Translations under genes and position numbers: made by a program
The notes under the pieces: model-generated
Databases searched by the model: none
What the model saw: the letters and a program-made list of their open reading frames with translations, nothing else
Told to the model about the DNA's origin: nothing
Shown: piece after piece, positions 1-6,755 of the stretch
How the letters are laid out: each line of letters opens with the position of its first letter
How positions within the stretch are numbered: the first letter of the stretch is position 1
NCBI RefSeq assembly: GCF_018100795.1
Contig: NZ_JAGJDY010000006.1
Location: 124,001-188,000 of the forward strand
Reading direction: 5' to 3'
DNA: 64,000 nucleotides
Source: Alteromonas sp. MMG017
Lineage (GTDB): Bacteria > Pseudomonadota > Gammaproteobacteria > Enterobacterales > Alteromonadaceae

Positions 1-589
1 CAACTTCGGTTTCTCTTGAAAACACATAAAAACCTATCAAATCGTATTGTTCGCTTATTTCATTAATAAGGGCTTGATTAGGGTGTATCTCAGCTACAGA
101 AGACGCATTTTGAAGTGGAGCAAGTAAAAAAGCATTCCCAGTATTTACAATGGTTACTGAGTCGAGCGGCACGTCGCTTGGAAGATTAAGTGCTGCTCGT
201 ACTTCTTCGGTATCTAATACATCGGTATAGGTTGGCCGAGACTGCTCCATAAATGCCATTGAACCATCAATAATTATTTCTCTCACGCCATCTACGGTCT
301 CTTTCGACATTCGACCATTTTGCACCAAGCCAAGCTCACTCATTCTGCTAAACGTTGCTATGGTGGCATGGCCGCAATGCGCAATTTGCTGTACTGGGGT
401 GAAAAACTCCAGCTTTATAGTGGCAACGTCTGAGCGAGAAACAAAAGCAGTCTCAGAAAGCCCCACTTTTTGCGCCACGTGTAGCTTCTGCTGCGCGGTT
501 AAAGCGTTCGCATCTAAAACCACACCGGCAGAATTTCCACCTGTGTCACCGTCAATAAATGCATTTACTATTTCAACAGAGACTTTCAT
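1..589 (-). CDS. PhzF family isomerase, partial (3' end outside window)
   Basis: The reading frame runs leftward from an ATG at 587-589 and is still open at the window edge, giving about 196 residues of a family usually near 260-300. The N-terminus shows the PhzF pattern: NAFIDGDTGGNSAGVV, then SETAFV with the glutamate used as acid/base in PhzF, then CGHATIATF. PhzF-like proteins catalyse isomerisations or epimerisations of small metabolites, but the substrate cannot be told from sequence. A strong ribosome site (AAAGGAG) lies just upstream of the ATG. The family call is firm; the specific function is unknown. Confidence 0.85.
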   Translation of the reverse strand, partial: MKVSVEIVNAFIDGDTGGNSAGVVLDANALTAQQKLHVAQKVGLSETAFVSRSDVATIKLEFFTPVQQIAHCGHATIATFSRMSELGLVQNGRMSKETVDGVREIIIDGSMAFMEQSRPTYTDVLDTEEVRAALNLPSDVPLDSVTIVNTGNAFLLAPLQNASSVAEIHPNQALINEISEQYDLIGFYVFSRETEV

Positions 590-999
590 GAGAGCTCCTT
601 TACCAAACAATTAAGGCTGAATGTACTAACGTCTTACTACCTTTATATTTGAGATTGGGCAGATGTTTATTAAGAACTATGAATGTATCTTTATTTAGCA
701 CCCAAATCCAACCCTTCTTGTGCCATCATTTTCTTAACTGCGTTGCGGCATAGCATAATTTGATAGTGAGCATTTAAACCTTAGGAGCACTAAAACCTCA
801 GGGCCCCTAGAGTCATCATGCCTTATGCAAGCTTCACGTAATTTAGTTTGTTTTCATTACGACGTCTTTTGAATAAATCATGTCGGGATTGATTATCTGT
901 CATTGCTTCATTCTCATATACTTTTTCTATAGAAAACTTACCCAATACTAGGTGTACTTCTTCACCAAGGTGTCGTTTCGGGTATCAACGAAATTAAGA
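590..999. other. Intergenic stretch with a possible degraded ORF end
   Basis: No complete gene is seen. On the minus strand, 691-780 reads as about 29 codons ending in TAA with coding-like composition (… KKMMAQEGLDLGAK), but an upstream stop closes it and no start is present. It may be the tail of a decayed gene. The interval must also hold promoters for the leftward phzF-like gene and the rightward oxygenase, but I could not assign clear -35/-10 boxes. Confidence 0.3.
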
Positions 1000-1857
1000 A
1001 TGAAAATGGCACTTGACCCTGACAGATTGATAAATTTAACGCGTTATCCTATTGGTATAATAGGTAAAGATAGAAAAGATTTAATTGCGCAAATAAGCGC
1101 TGAATTAAACCAACATGGCTGCGCAGTGTTAAAAAATTTTCTTACGCCAGAAGGCATCGCGGCTTGTATTCACGAAGCAGATAGCGTTGCTGCACATGGA
1201 CATCATAGCTATTCTCGCACCAACCCGTATTTTACTGCAGAAGATACATCACTGAATGCTGATGACCCTAGGCGAAAATTTTACGAGCGATCAAGTGCTT
1301 TTATTAGCGCGGACAATTTTCTTGAGCAAGCACCTTTACGTACCGTTTTTGACTGCAATGGTTTCGATGCCTTTATACGGGGTTGTTTGCAAATACCTGA
1401 AGACCGTTTTTTTCGCTACGCCGACCCATTAGCAGATGTAATTGTAAATATGGCCACAGAAGGGAATGGTTTTCCATGGCACTTCGATACCAACAACTTT
1501 ACGGTGACACTGGCGCTTCAAAACGCCGATGAGGGTGGAGATTTCGAGTATGCGCCAATGATAAGAACCACAGAATGTGAAAATTTCGAAGAAGTTTCAA
1601 AGGTGCTATCAGGTACTTCAAATCGAGTAGTAAACCTTAAGCTTAAACCGGGCGACCTGCAATTATTTAAAGGGCGCTACTCTTTGCACCGAGTAACACC
1701 GTTAAAAGGAAATACACCCAGATACGTGGCCATATTTTCGTATGTAGAAGAGCCGAGCATGGTAGGTAACGTAGAGCGCACTATGCAACTATATGGCAAA
1801 ACCTTACCCATCCATCACCAACAAGCAAGCTTGAGGGATGATACCCTCATCGACTAA
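1000..1857 (+). CDS. 2-oxoglutarate/Fe(II)-dependent oxygenase (HalD/BesD-like family)
   Basis: A predicted non-haem iron oxygenase of 285 residues. The metal triad is visible: WHFD gives His161 and Asp163, and SLHRV gives His230, with Arg241 (TPRYVAIFSY) placed to bind 2-oxoglutarate. The fold resembles the HalD/BesD group, which contains amino-acid halogenases. Halogenases replace the Asp of HxD with Gly or Ala; here the Asp is kept, so hydroxylation is more likely than halogenation. The frame is open upstream to a GTG at 952, but the ATG at 1000 (or 1006) fits a family N-terminus better. The ribosome site is weak. The substrate is unknown. Confidence 0.75.
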   Translation: MKMALDPDRLINLTRYPIGIIGKDRKDLIAQISAELNQHGCAVLKNFLTPEGIAACIHEADSVAAHGHHSYSRTNPYFTAEDTSLNADDPRRKFYERSSAFISADNFLEQAPLRTVFDCNGFDAFIRGCLQIPEDRFFRYADPLADVIVNMATEGNGFPWHFDTNNFTVTLALQNADEGGDFEYAPMIRTTECENFEEVSKVLSGTSNRVVNLKLKPGDLQLFKGRYSLHRVTPLKGNTPRYVAIFSYVEEPSMVGNVERTMQLYGKTLPIHHQQASLRDDTLID

Positions 1858-1861
1858 TAAT

Positions 1862-1941
1862 GGGGTTCAAGTACTTTTTAAATGCCAAGGTAATCTATCA
1901 AAGTCTCCCGTCCTGTTTTCCGGTTTAAAATACTTTGACCC
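1862..1941. repeat. REP-like imperfect palindrome, 80 bp
   Basis: Two inverted arms, GGGGTTCAAGTACTTTTTAAA-like at 1862-1882 and TTTAAAATACTTTGACCC at 1924-1941, surround about 40 bp. The arm consensus GGGTCAAAGTACTTTAAA is shared with the element at 6640-6679. Such arms resemble small REP/REPIN elements moved in trans by RAYT transposases. That assignment is inferred from pattern; no transposase is in the window. Confidence 0.55.
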
Positions 1942-1994
1942 TACAATCTACTTTTTTCGGCCCTCTTTATAGAGCTTAATATATTTTTAAGCCA

Positions 1995-2324
1995 CTAAAT
2001 AACGACTTTCTCAGTATTTGGAAATAATACACAAGCACGCTCAAAAACTTGAGCAGAGTATCTTTTCAAAAGGTTGATATCAATGGCATTTGAACTTTGA
2101 TTAAATACCGTAATAATGCTGCCAGCTTTTTGAATACGTGCTGCGCTTTGTTTGCTTATTCGCTTACCCTGAGACGGCCAAAGCCTTGCCAAGGGGGTAT
2201 GAAGAATTAGGACTTCATCCCCGATTTCTTGCAAGACATGCTCAGGACTATTCAGGCGTGGCGAGCGGAACAATAAGAAAGTAACTAGTGTTGTAAGTAT
2301 TGCTACTAAATAGAGATATTGCAT
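1995..2324 (-). CDS. Hypothetical protein with N-terminal membrane anchor
   Basis: A 109-residue protein of unknown function. Residues 1-20 are hydrophobic (MQYLYLVAILTTLVTFLLF) and should form a single N-terminal transmembrane helix or uncleaved signal. The rest is soluble with no motif I recognise. It is the last of five small minus-strand genes (3832 down to 1995). The leftward neighbour is the 80-bp REP-like palindrome. The ATG at 2324 is the only good start. Confidence 0.6.
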   Translation of the reverse strand: MQYLYLVAILTTLVTFLLFRSPRLNSPEHVLQEIGDEVLILHTPLARLWPSQGKRISKQSAARIQKAGSIITVFNQSSNAIDINLLKRYSAQVFERACVLFPNTEKVVI

Positions 2325-2413
2325 CCGGTTGTCATTTTCCTTTAGTGAATGGGATAAGTGTTAATTAATAAAAATCAAAGTATCCCAATCCGCTCTGGTC
2401 CAATTAATCTAGT

Positions 2414-2671
2414 TCATTTGCCTAAATACCAAACAGCTAAAGTTAACATTACAAGGTAAAAGACAAATACGCCATAGCTAGTCAACTTTGATGGTGGTGA
2501 ACTACTTTGAATTGTAGGTTTATCGTCATCTTCTAGTTCGTCAAAGTTTATTTTTTCTAGACTTAATGCGGAGCCGGTATAAATCTTTACTGCTATTGCA
2601 CCTGCACCAATCGCTAACTCTTTGAACGCTCGCTTTTCAATCATAGTGAGGCCACCTTCAGTTTTTTCCAT
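2414..2671 (-). CDS. Small hypothetical protein with C-terminal transmembrane helix
   Basis: An 85-residue unrecognised protein. An N-terminal helical segment (IEKRAFKELAIGAGAIAVKIYTG) is followed by an acidic linker (ELEDDDKP), a serine/proline-rich stretch, and a C-terminal membrane helix from about residue 67 (YGVFVFYLVMLTLAVWYLG). A later start (MIEKRAFK, residue 10) is also possible: the GTGAGGC before it could serve as a ribosome site. It lies between the MreB-like fragment and the next small membrane protein, suggesting co-transcription, but no function can be given. Confidence 0.55.
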   Translation of the reverse strand: MEKTEGGLTMIEKRAFKELAIGAGAIAVKIYTGSALSLEKINFDELEDDDKPTIQSSSPPSKLTSYGVFVFYLVMLTLAVWYLGK

Positions 2672-2692
2672 CGGGTGGATAATAACCTTAGG

Positions 2693-3007
2693 TCATGGCC
2701 GTAGCATTTTACTATTACCTAAATGTCTAAACGTGTGTTGCAGTAATTTTTCGCCTACATAGAAATCTGAAAAAAGCACTCTAGGGTGGGAAAATGGATT
2801 AATGGCAATTTCATTATGTTGAAGCCTCTCACTCGCTTCTTTACCAACACCTGAAATCAGCTTCGCACCTTTATCGTTAGTTTTAATGACTATAGCGGGG
2901 TAATCATCAAAAGATTCGCGCGTTGCAGTATCAGTGACTTTTAATCGGTGCTCCCAAATTTGTACATACATGACTGACGCAAATTTTGCGCGTAAATTTG
3001 AAAACAT
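2693..3007 (-). CDS. Truncated MreB-like protein (N-terminal actin subdomain only)
   Basis: This 104-residue protein aligns by eye along its whole length with the first ~110 residues of MreB. Shared features are an amphipathic start (MFSNLRAKFA), a VGKEA segment matching MreB VGHDAKQ, FSDFYVGEKLLQHTFRHL matching MreB IADFFVTEKMLQHFI, and a terminal MLRP matching FMRP. The nucleotide-binding DLGTAN loop of MreB is replaced by QIWEHRL, and subdomains IIA/IIB are absent. ATP binding and filament formation are therefore unlikely. It could be a regulatory or degraded derivative. It has its own start and a plausible stop, so I treat it as a gene rather than a pseudogene. Confidence 0.6.
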   Translation of the reverse strand: MFSNLRAKFASVMYVQIWEHRLKVTDTATRESFDDYPAIVIKTNDKGAKLISGVGKEASERLQHNEIAINPFSHPRVLFSDFYVGEKLLQHTFRHLGNSKMLRP

Positions 3008-3061
3008 CCTATGTTCCTTAGTTTAAATGGGTAAGTGGTTCTTAATATTTAAACTACTTGT

Positions 3062-3526
3062 TCATATATGAGAAAAGTTGCATTGCTTTTCTGTTTCAGC
3101 TTTATTTTTAGAATTGCTAACCATAAAGTTCAATTGGATTGTGGTTAGTACCGGTGCGTTTTCAATATTGTCTTCTGACGCTGACCACTTCCACCTGTTT
3201 AATGCTGTTGCCGCAGATTTGTCAAATACGCCTTCAGGGTATGACTTTTTAATTTTAAACCCACCTAGTGTTCCGTTACTATCAATTGCTACAATAAAAT
3301 CAACACAGCCAGACAAGCCTCTTCTAGCGGCATCAACGGGGTACTTAGGGTCTGCACTTTTTGTTACTACCCAATATCTTTCGGTTAAATTCTTTTTACT
3401 GTCTGCGGTTAAATCTAAGTACCGAATTGGTTCTTCAGCAAAAGCTTGGGTAGCTTCGTTGGGCTTATGCGATGCACAAGACATCAAAAAAACGCTTAGA
3501 ATTGATAATGAAACTAATTTTCTCAT
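3062..3526 (-). CDS. Lipoprotein with TonB C-terminal-like domain
   Basis: A 154-residue predicted lipoprotein. The signal peptide ends in a lipobox (SVFLMSCAS), giving a lipidated Cys near residue 17. From about residue 60 the pattern PKYPVDAARRGLSGCVDFIVAIDSNGTLGG… is the usual TonB_C/energy-transducer motif (YP..A...G..G.V...V...G). There is no N-terminal membrane anchor or proline-rich linker as in true TonB, so it is probably an outer- or inner-membrane-attached TonB_C-domain protein rather than an energy transducer. An antisense open frame of equal length here is a shadow. Confidence 0.7.
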   Translation of the reverse strand: MRKLVSLSILSVFLMSCASHKPNEATQAFAEEPIRYLDLTADSKKNLTERYWVVTKSADPKYPVDAARRGLSGCVDFIVAIDSNGTLGGFKIKKSYPEGVFDKSAATALNRWKWSASEDNIENAPVLTTIQLNFMVSNSKNKAETEKQCNFSHI

Positions 3527-3601
3527 CCATAACTCCTTGTAGTTCTAGCATCCTGCTTGTTTAGTAAATGCCAAAGCGCGCAGCGTTGGGTACTTTTTTG
3601 C

Positions 3602-3832
3602 TTATGTACTTGCTAATTCAGAGTTACTTTTCAGTTGTTTAACGCAGCGTACAAAAACAGATATAGATGTTATTCCACCACAAATGATTCCGACTTCAAG
3701 GATAGATAGTTCAAATGACCCTAGTACATACATAGTGCCAATTGTTGAACCAAGCACAAATGCAGCTGCTATAAAAACTGCGAGAGCAATAACTAACATT
3801 GACCAGGTCGCAATTTTATTCCATGTAGACAT
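3602..3832 (-). CDS. Small two-helix membrane protein, unknown
   Basis: A 76-residue protein with two predicted membrane helices (about residues 9-30 and 40-62). It has no recognisable family motif. It is the first gene of the small minus-strand cluster, starting 54 bp from the attC-like site at 3886-3973, so it could itself be a captured cassette gene. A GGAAA-type ribosome site precedes the ATG. Function unknown. Confidence 0.55.
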   Translation of the reverse strand: MSTWNKIATWSMLVIALAVFIAAAFVLGSTIGTMYVLGSFELSILEVGIICGGITSISVFVRCVKQLKSNSELAST

Positions 3833-3885
3833 ACTGAATATTTCCTAAGATTGTATTTAAGTACATAATTTTTCAATTACGGGTG

Positions 3886-3973
3886 ATAACGCTTGGCTAA
3901 AATTTTATGTTGCGAATAGAGACTGAGCCAAGCTTCAGCCGTCGCGCATAAGTAGTGAGCAGTGCGTTAACTT
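3886..3973 (-). repeat. attC-like recombination site (candidate)
   Basis: Read on the minus strand this begins GTTAACGC and ends GCGTTATC. Internally paired GCTTGGCT / AGCCAAGC boxes surround a spacer, so it can fold as an attC-type hairpin. On the plus strand the ATAACGCTTGGCTAAAAT end resembles the corresponding end of the two clear attC sites at 7046 and 7953. The R' box GTTATCA departs from the GTTRRRY consensus. A truncated ORF ends just before it (3991), the arrangement expected of a cassette. Confidence 0.4.
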
Positions 3974-3990
3974 CGCCACAACCTACCTGA

Positions 3991-4101
3991 CTACCAACTC
4001 GCGCTGTATTTATTATTTGCTTCAGAAGCTTCGACTTCTAATGGTGCTTTATCGTATCCGTTCTCTGCCATATCAGAAAAGTGTTGGGTGACGACTTTAC
4101 C
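3991..4101 (-). pseudogene. 3' remnant of a cassette ORF
   Basis: In this frame 36 sense codons end at a TAG (3991-3993), reading GKVVTQHFSDMAENGYDKAP…NNKYSASW. The composition looks coding, and the stop lies about 17 bp before the attC-like site, as in integron cassettes. No start is present, and a stop bounds it upstream exactly where the duplicated PadR-upstream DNA begins (about 4103). I do not recognise the family. It is best read as the surviving tail of a cassette gene cut off by the adjoining rearrangement. Confidence 0.4.
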
Positions 4102-4102
4102 T

Positions 4103-4343
4103 CAACTAGACCTCTAAACCGATCCGTTTAAACACATCATTCTGAGTTCAATCCTTTAATCAATAAATTCAGATTACCCTCCAACTCATCAAAATTAAAC
4201 AACAAATTAAATTGGTGCTCTTCGCTCACAAATTGAAAGACCAAAACGAACCGTTAAAAGCGTAAGTTGTATTTTGGTTGTTTACTATGCTATAAATTAT
4301 ACTATGTATTACATAGTAATAAGTTTAACCTAGCTGGAAGGTC
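4103..4343. repeat. Upstream DNA of padR, copy A of a diverged direct repeat
   Basis: This segment shares ordered blocks with 9073-9290: AACTAGACC at the left edge, then TCAGATTACCC, CAAAAT-AAACAA, GGTG-TTCGCTCA, and AATAAGTT-AACCTAGCT just before the PadR start. No other gene is present. The similarity is imperfect and needs an alignment, but the block order is conserved. Confidence 0.55.
4301..4317. promoter_or_regulatory. Probable PadR autoregulatory operator
   Basis: ACTATGTATTACATAGT is a perfect 17-bp palindrome 27 bp before the PadR start. It contains ATGT…ACAT half-sites like known PadR operators and overlaps AT-rich promoter-like DNA (TATAAATTATAC at 4291-4302). Autorepression is inferred from position. 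Confidence 0.55.
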
Positions 4344-4748
4344 ATGACAGAAACTGCAAATCAAAGCGCGAAGTGGGATGCTCAACTACGCAAAGGTACT
4401 TTAGAGCTGGCGGTGCTTGCGGCCGTTGCGGGTGAAGAAAAGTACGGGCTGGCGATCCTTAATTATCTGCATGGTTTTGAAACCATGGTGATTAGTGAAG
4501 GTACGCTTTACCCACTGCTAGATAGGCTTAAGCGCGAAGGGGTACTTAATGCAAAATGGCACCAAGAGGGTGAAGTGCGCCCACGCAAGTATTACTCATT
4601 AACAGAAAGCGGTCTTGAACGATTACATATTCTGCGCGCGCGGTGGAAGCGTTCGGTAGTTGATATGGAATCGTTGTTAGCAGACTCAAAAAGTGGCGCG
4701 AATAACAGCACAGACAACGGCAAAGAAACAGGAAAAAGAAAAGGATAA
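4344..4748 (+). CDS. PadR family transcriptional regulator
   Basis: A 134-residue winged-helix regulator. Residues 15-95 give the PadR pattern: LRKGTLELAVLAAVAGEEKYGLAI, EGTLYPLLDRLKREGVL, then PRKYYSLTESGLERL. PadR proteins usually repress small operons and are displaced by a ligand or membrane stress. The C-terminal ~20 residues are polar and low complexity. The gene is 5 bp upstream of a HAAS-domain membrane protein, a standard PadR partner, and the two are almost certainly co-transcribed. A palindromic operator sits in its promoter. A degraded copy lies at 9266-9497. Confidence 0.9.
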   Translation: MTETANQSAKWDAQLRKGTLELAVLAAVAGEEKYGLAILNYLHGFETMVISEGTLYPLLDRLKREGVLNAKWHQEGEVRPRKYYSLTESGLERLHILRARWKRSVVDMESLLADSKSGANNSTDNGKETGKRKG

Positions 4749-4753
4749 GCACA

Positions 4754-5332
4754 ATGAGTGGAAGGGAACAAATAAGCAACTACCTAAAAAGCTTTAACCG
4801 CTACTTGGCCTCGTTAAGTTCTGAAGATGCGGCTGAAGTGATTAAAGAAATTGAATCTCATATTTATGACGTTATCGATCAACAGGAAATGGCCGGAAAA
4901 GACGCCGATATTGAAGGTATCTTAGCTGGCCTTGGTGCGCCTAGGGTTCTTGCCGAAGACTACGTAAGTCATATTCAACAAGGTACGCCGCCACCAAAAG
5001 GATTTCGTCCATTAGCATCGGTCACTAAGGGGCTGTCGAAAACCTTGTACTGGGGCATGTTAGTCTTTGGCTATGGTACAGGTTTAGCGTTGGTTCTATT
5101 AGCATTTGCAAACCTATTGTTGCCCAATGGTATTGCTTTTTGGGTAGAGGCTGAGGGGAACTCTGTTGCTATTGGTTTTTTAAGTAACCCCATACTGGCG
5201 CATAGCGACACTACTATCACAGGTTTGTGGATAACGCCGGTGGCCTTAGTAAGTGCCTATGCGATTAGCTTACTTACTTATCGCATTCTGGCTTTGCTTA
5301 AACGGTTTGCTATTGGCTATCAGTATGCTTAA
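4754..5332 (+). CDS. HAAS-domain (DUF1700-like) membrane protein
   Basis: A 192-residue protein. Residues 1-80 form a helical HAAS-type domain (YLKSFNRYLASLSSEDAAEV, EIESHIYD), and two hydrophobic segments follow at about 95-120 and 155-185. HAAS proteins are encoded next to PadR regulators and are thought to sense or anchor at the membrane. The stop codon overlaps the start of the phosphatase gene by 8 bp (ATGCTTAA), showing translational coupling. The ligand and partner are unknown. Confidence 0.8.
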   Translation: MSGREQISNYLKSFNRYLASLSSEDAAEVIKEIESHIYDVIDQQEMAGKDADIEGILAGLGAPRVLAEDYVSHIQQGTPPPKGFRPLASVTKGLSKTLYWGMLVFGYGTGLALVLLAFANLLLPNGIAFWVEAEGNSVAIGFLSNPILAHSDTTITGLWITPVALVSAYAISLLTYRILALLKRFAIGYQYA

Positions 5333-6596
5333 GCGTGCAGCGAAACGTTTAGCCAAATCACTAGGGCATTTTCTGCTTGTTTCTTTTGTATTGGCGGTTA
5401 TTGGGGTGGGTGTCTTAATAAGCCAGCATGGGTCTATCAATATGGGCGATGCGCCATTGGCCTATAAAGTAGGTGGGGAAGGACCGTTTGTCTTTTTCAA
5501 GGATGAAACGCCCATAAGTTTTGATGTTACAGGCTCTGATGTAGCAGGCGCAGATGTTAAAGGCTCTGGTAATGGGGATACTTCTGTTGAAATAAATTAC
5601 ATTCGGGGAAGCCGAGAAGATAACTTCTTTATAGAAAAACGCCACGTGTCTTTAACAGAAAAGACAGCAGAGCCCCTTGAGGTTTATTTTGCTTTAGAAG
5701 ATGCCACGTTTACTTTCAATTTAAAGCCATTAAACGCACTGCACACCAATACAGCGTCGGTATATGAAAGCAACGCACCTATTTTGGCAATATCCGACTT
5801 AGAGGGGAATTACAAAACCTTCCGTGATTTCCTTATTACCCATAACGTCATTAATGAAAACCTTGAGTGGCAATTTGGTGAAGGCCATTTAGTGCTAGTG
5901 GGCGACATGGTAGACAGAGGGTTTTCTACTACCCAATTGCTCTGGTTCATTTATAAGCTAGAGCAAGAAGCCCAAACAGCGGGTGGGGTGGTGCATTACA
6001 TTATTGGCAATCACGAGCTTAAAAACCTTCAAGGCAATTTTAAATCTGCGGCTAATAAGTATATTCCCATTGCGGGGTTGCTTGGCAAAACCCAGGCCGA
6101 TTTATTTAGCCACAATTCGTACATAGGGCGTTGGCTTGCCAGTAAAAATACTATTGAAAAAATAGACGGCCATTTGTTTGTACATGGCGGTATTCATGAA
6201 GATATCGCGAACCTTGATTTAAGTTTGCAACAGATAAACGCCAAAGCTAAAGCCTATTACCGACAAATGTATTTTCCCGGTGTGGCAGACAAGGTAACGG
6301 AAGCGTTAATTTCAACAGAGAGGGGTCTGGCGTGGTATCGAGGGTATTTCAAAGATGATGTAAGTTATACCTCTGTACAGAAAACATTAGATAAGTTCGA
6401 CGCACTATCAGTAACGGTTGGGCATACCTTACAGTTTAAGGTGAATAAACAGTTTGATGGCCACGTGTATGCGATTGATGTGAAACATCCTGATGATTAT
6501 CGCGGAAGCTTTCCAACAAAACATTCTGAGGGATTGTTGATTGAAAAGGGTAAGTTTTATCGGCTAACTGAAACCGGTGAAAGAATAGTTTTATAA
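5325..6596 (+). CDS. Membrane-anchored calcineurin-like metallophosphatase
   Basis: A 423-residue protein using the ATG at 5325 that overlaps the upstream stop. A membrane helix at about residues 15-38 anchors it with the bulk outside the cytoplasm. An unassigned beta-rich region spans roughly 40-145. The phosphatase core follows: ISDLEGN, GDMVDRG, IGNHE, FVHGG and VGHT, the five PPP/metallophosphoesterase motifs in order. Motif 1 is D-x-E rather than the common D-x-H. It resembles bacterial Shewanella-type protein phosphatases. The operon link to PadR/HAAS suggests a role in envelope signalling; the substrate is unknown. Confidence 0.85.
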   Translation: MLKRAAKRLAKSLGHFLLVSFVLAVIGVGVLISQHGSINMGDAPLAYKVGGEGPFVFFKDETPISFDVTGSDVAGADVKGSGNGDTSVEINYIRGSREDNFFIEKRHVSLTEKTAEPLEVYFALEDATFTFNLKPLNALHTNTASVYESNAPILAISDLEGNYKTFRDFLITHNVINENLEWQFGEGHLVLVGDMVDRGFSTTQLLWFIYKLEQEAQTAGGVVHYIIGNHELKNLQGNFKSAANKYIPIAGLLGKTQADLFSHNSYIGRWLASKNTIEKIDGHLFVHGGIHEDIANLDLSLQQINAKAKAYYRQMYFPGVADKVTEALISTERGLAWYRGYFKDDVSYTSVQKTLDKFDALSVTVGHTLQFKVNKQFDGHVYAIDVKHPDDYRGSFPTKHSEGLLIEKGKFYRLTETGERIVL

Positions 6597-6639
6597 GTAT
6601 TTGGGAATTAGCTTTAGTTAAGTTTATCTATAACGAATA

Positions 6640-6679
6640 GGGTAGAGTGCATTTTTAGTCGTTAAAGTACTCTGACCCC
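6640..6679. repeat. REP-like imperfect palindrome, 40 bp
   Basis: Arms GGGTAGAGTGCATTTTTA (6640-6657) and TAAAGTACTCTGACCCC (6663-6679) are imperfect inverted repeats around a 5-nt centre. The outer arm matches the element at 1924-1941. It abuts the half attC at 6684-6740 and appears to have replaced the missing half of that site. Confidence 0.55.
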
Positions 6680-6683
6680 TTTA

Positions 6684-6740
6684 TTCATACTGCGAAGCAG
6701 AGCCCGCGTGTTTGTGTCCCCAACATTTGATTGTTAGGTG
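6684..6740 (-). repeat. Truncated attC site (R''/L'' half only)
   Basis: On the minus strand, CACCTAAC (6740 to 6733, the R'' box) is followed by GGGGACACAAACACGCGGGC and an apex-like TCTGCTTCGCAG. The complementary second arm and the R' GTTRRRY box are missing. Instead the sequence runs into the REP-like palindrome. The site lies 16 bp after the stop of the 93-residue cassette gene, the expected place for its attC. Confidence 0.6.
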
Positions 6741-6755
6741 AAAAGCTAACACAAC

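Noticed and set aside
360-614. Plus-strand open frame of 84 codons
   Set aside because: It is antisense to the PhzF-like coding sequence, which has clear family motifs and a strong ribosome site.
691-780. Coding-like minus-strand tail of about 29 codons
   Set aside because: No start, no recognisable family and too short to claim as a gene; mentioned only in the intergenic entry.
3078-3542. Plus-strand open frame of 154 codons
   Set aside because: It mirrors the TonB_C lipoprotein gene on the other strand; only the minus strand has a lipobox and family motif.
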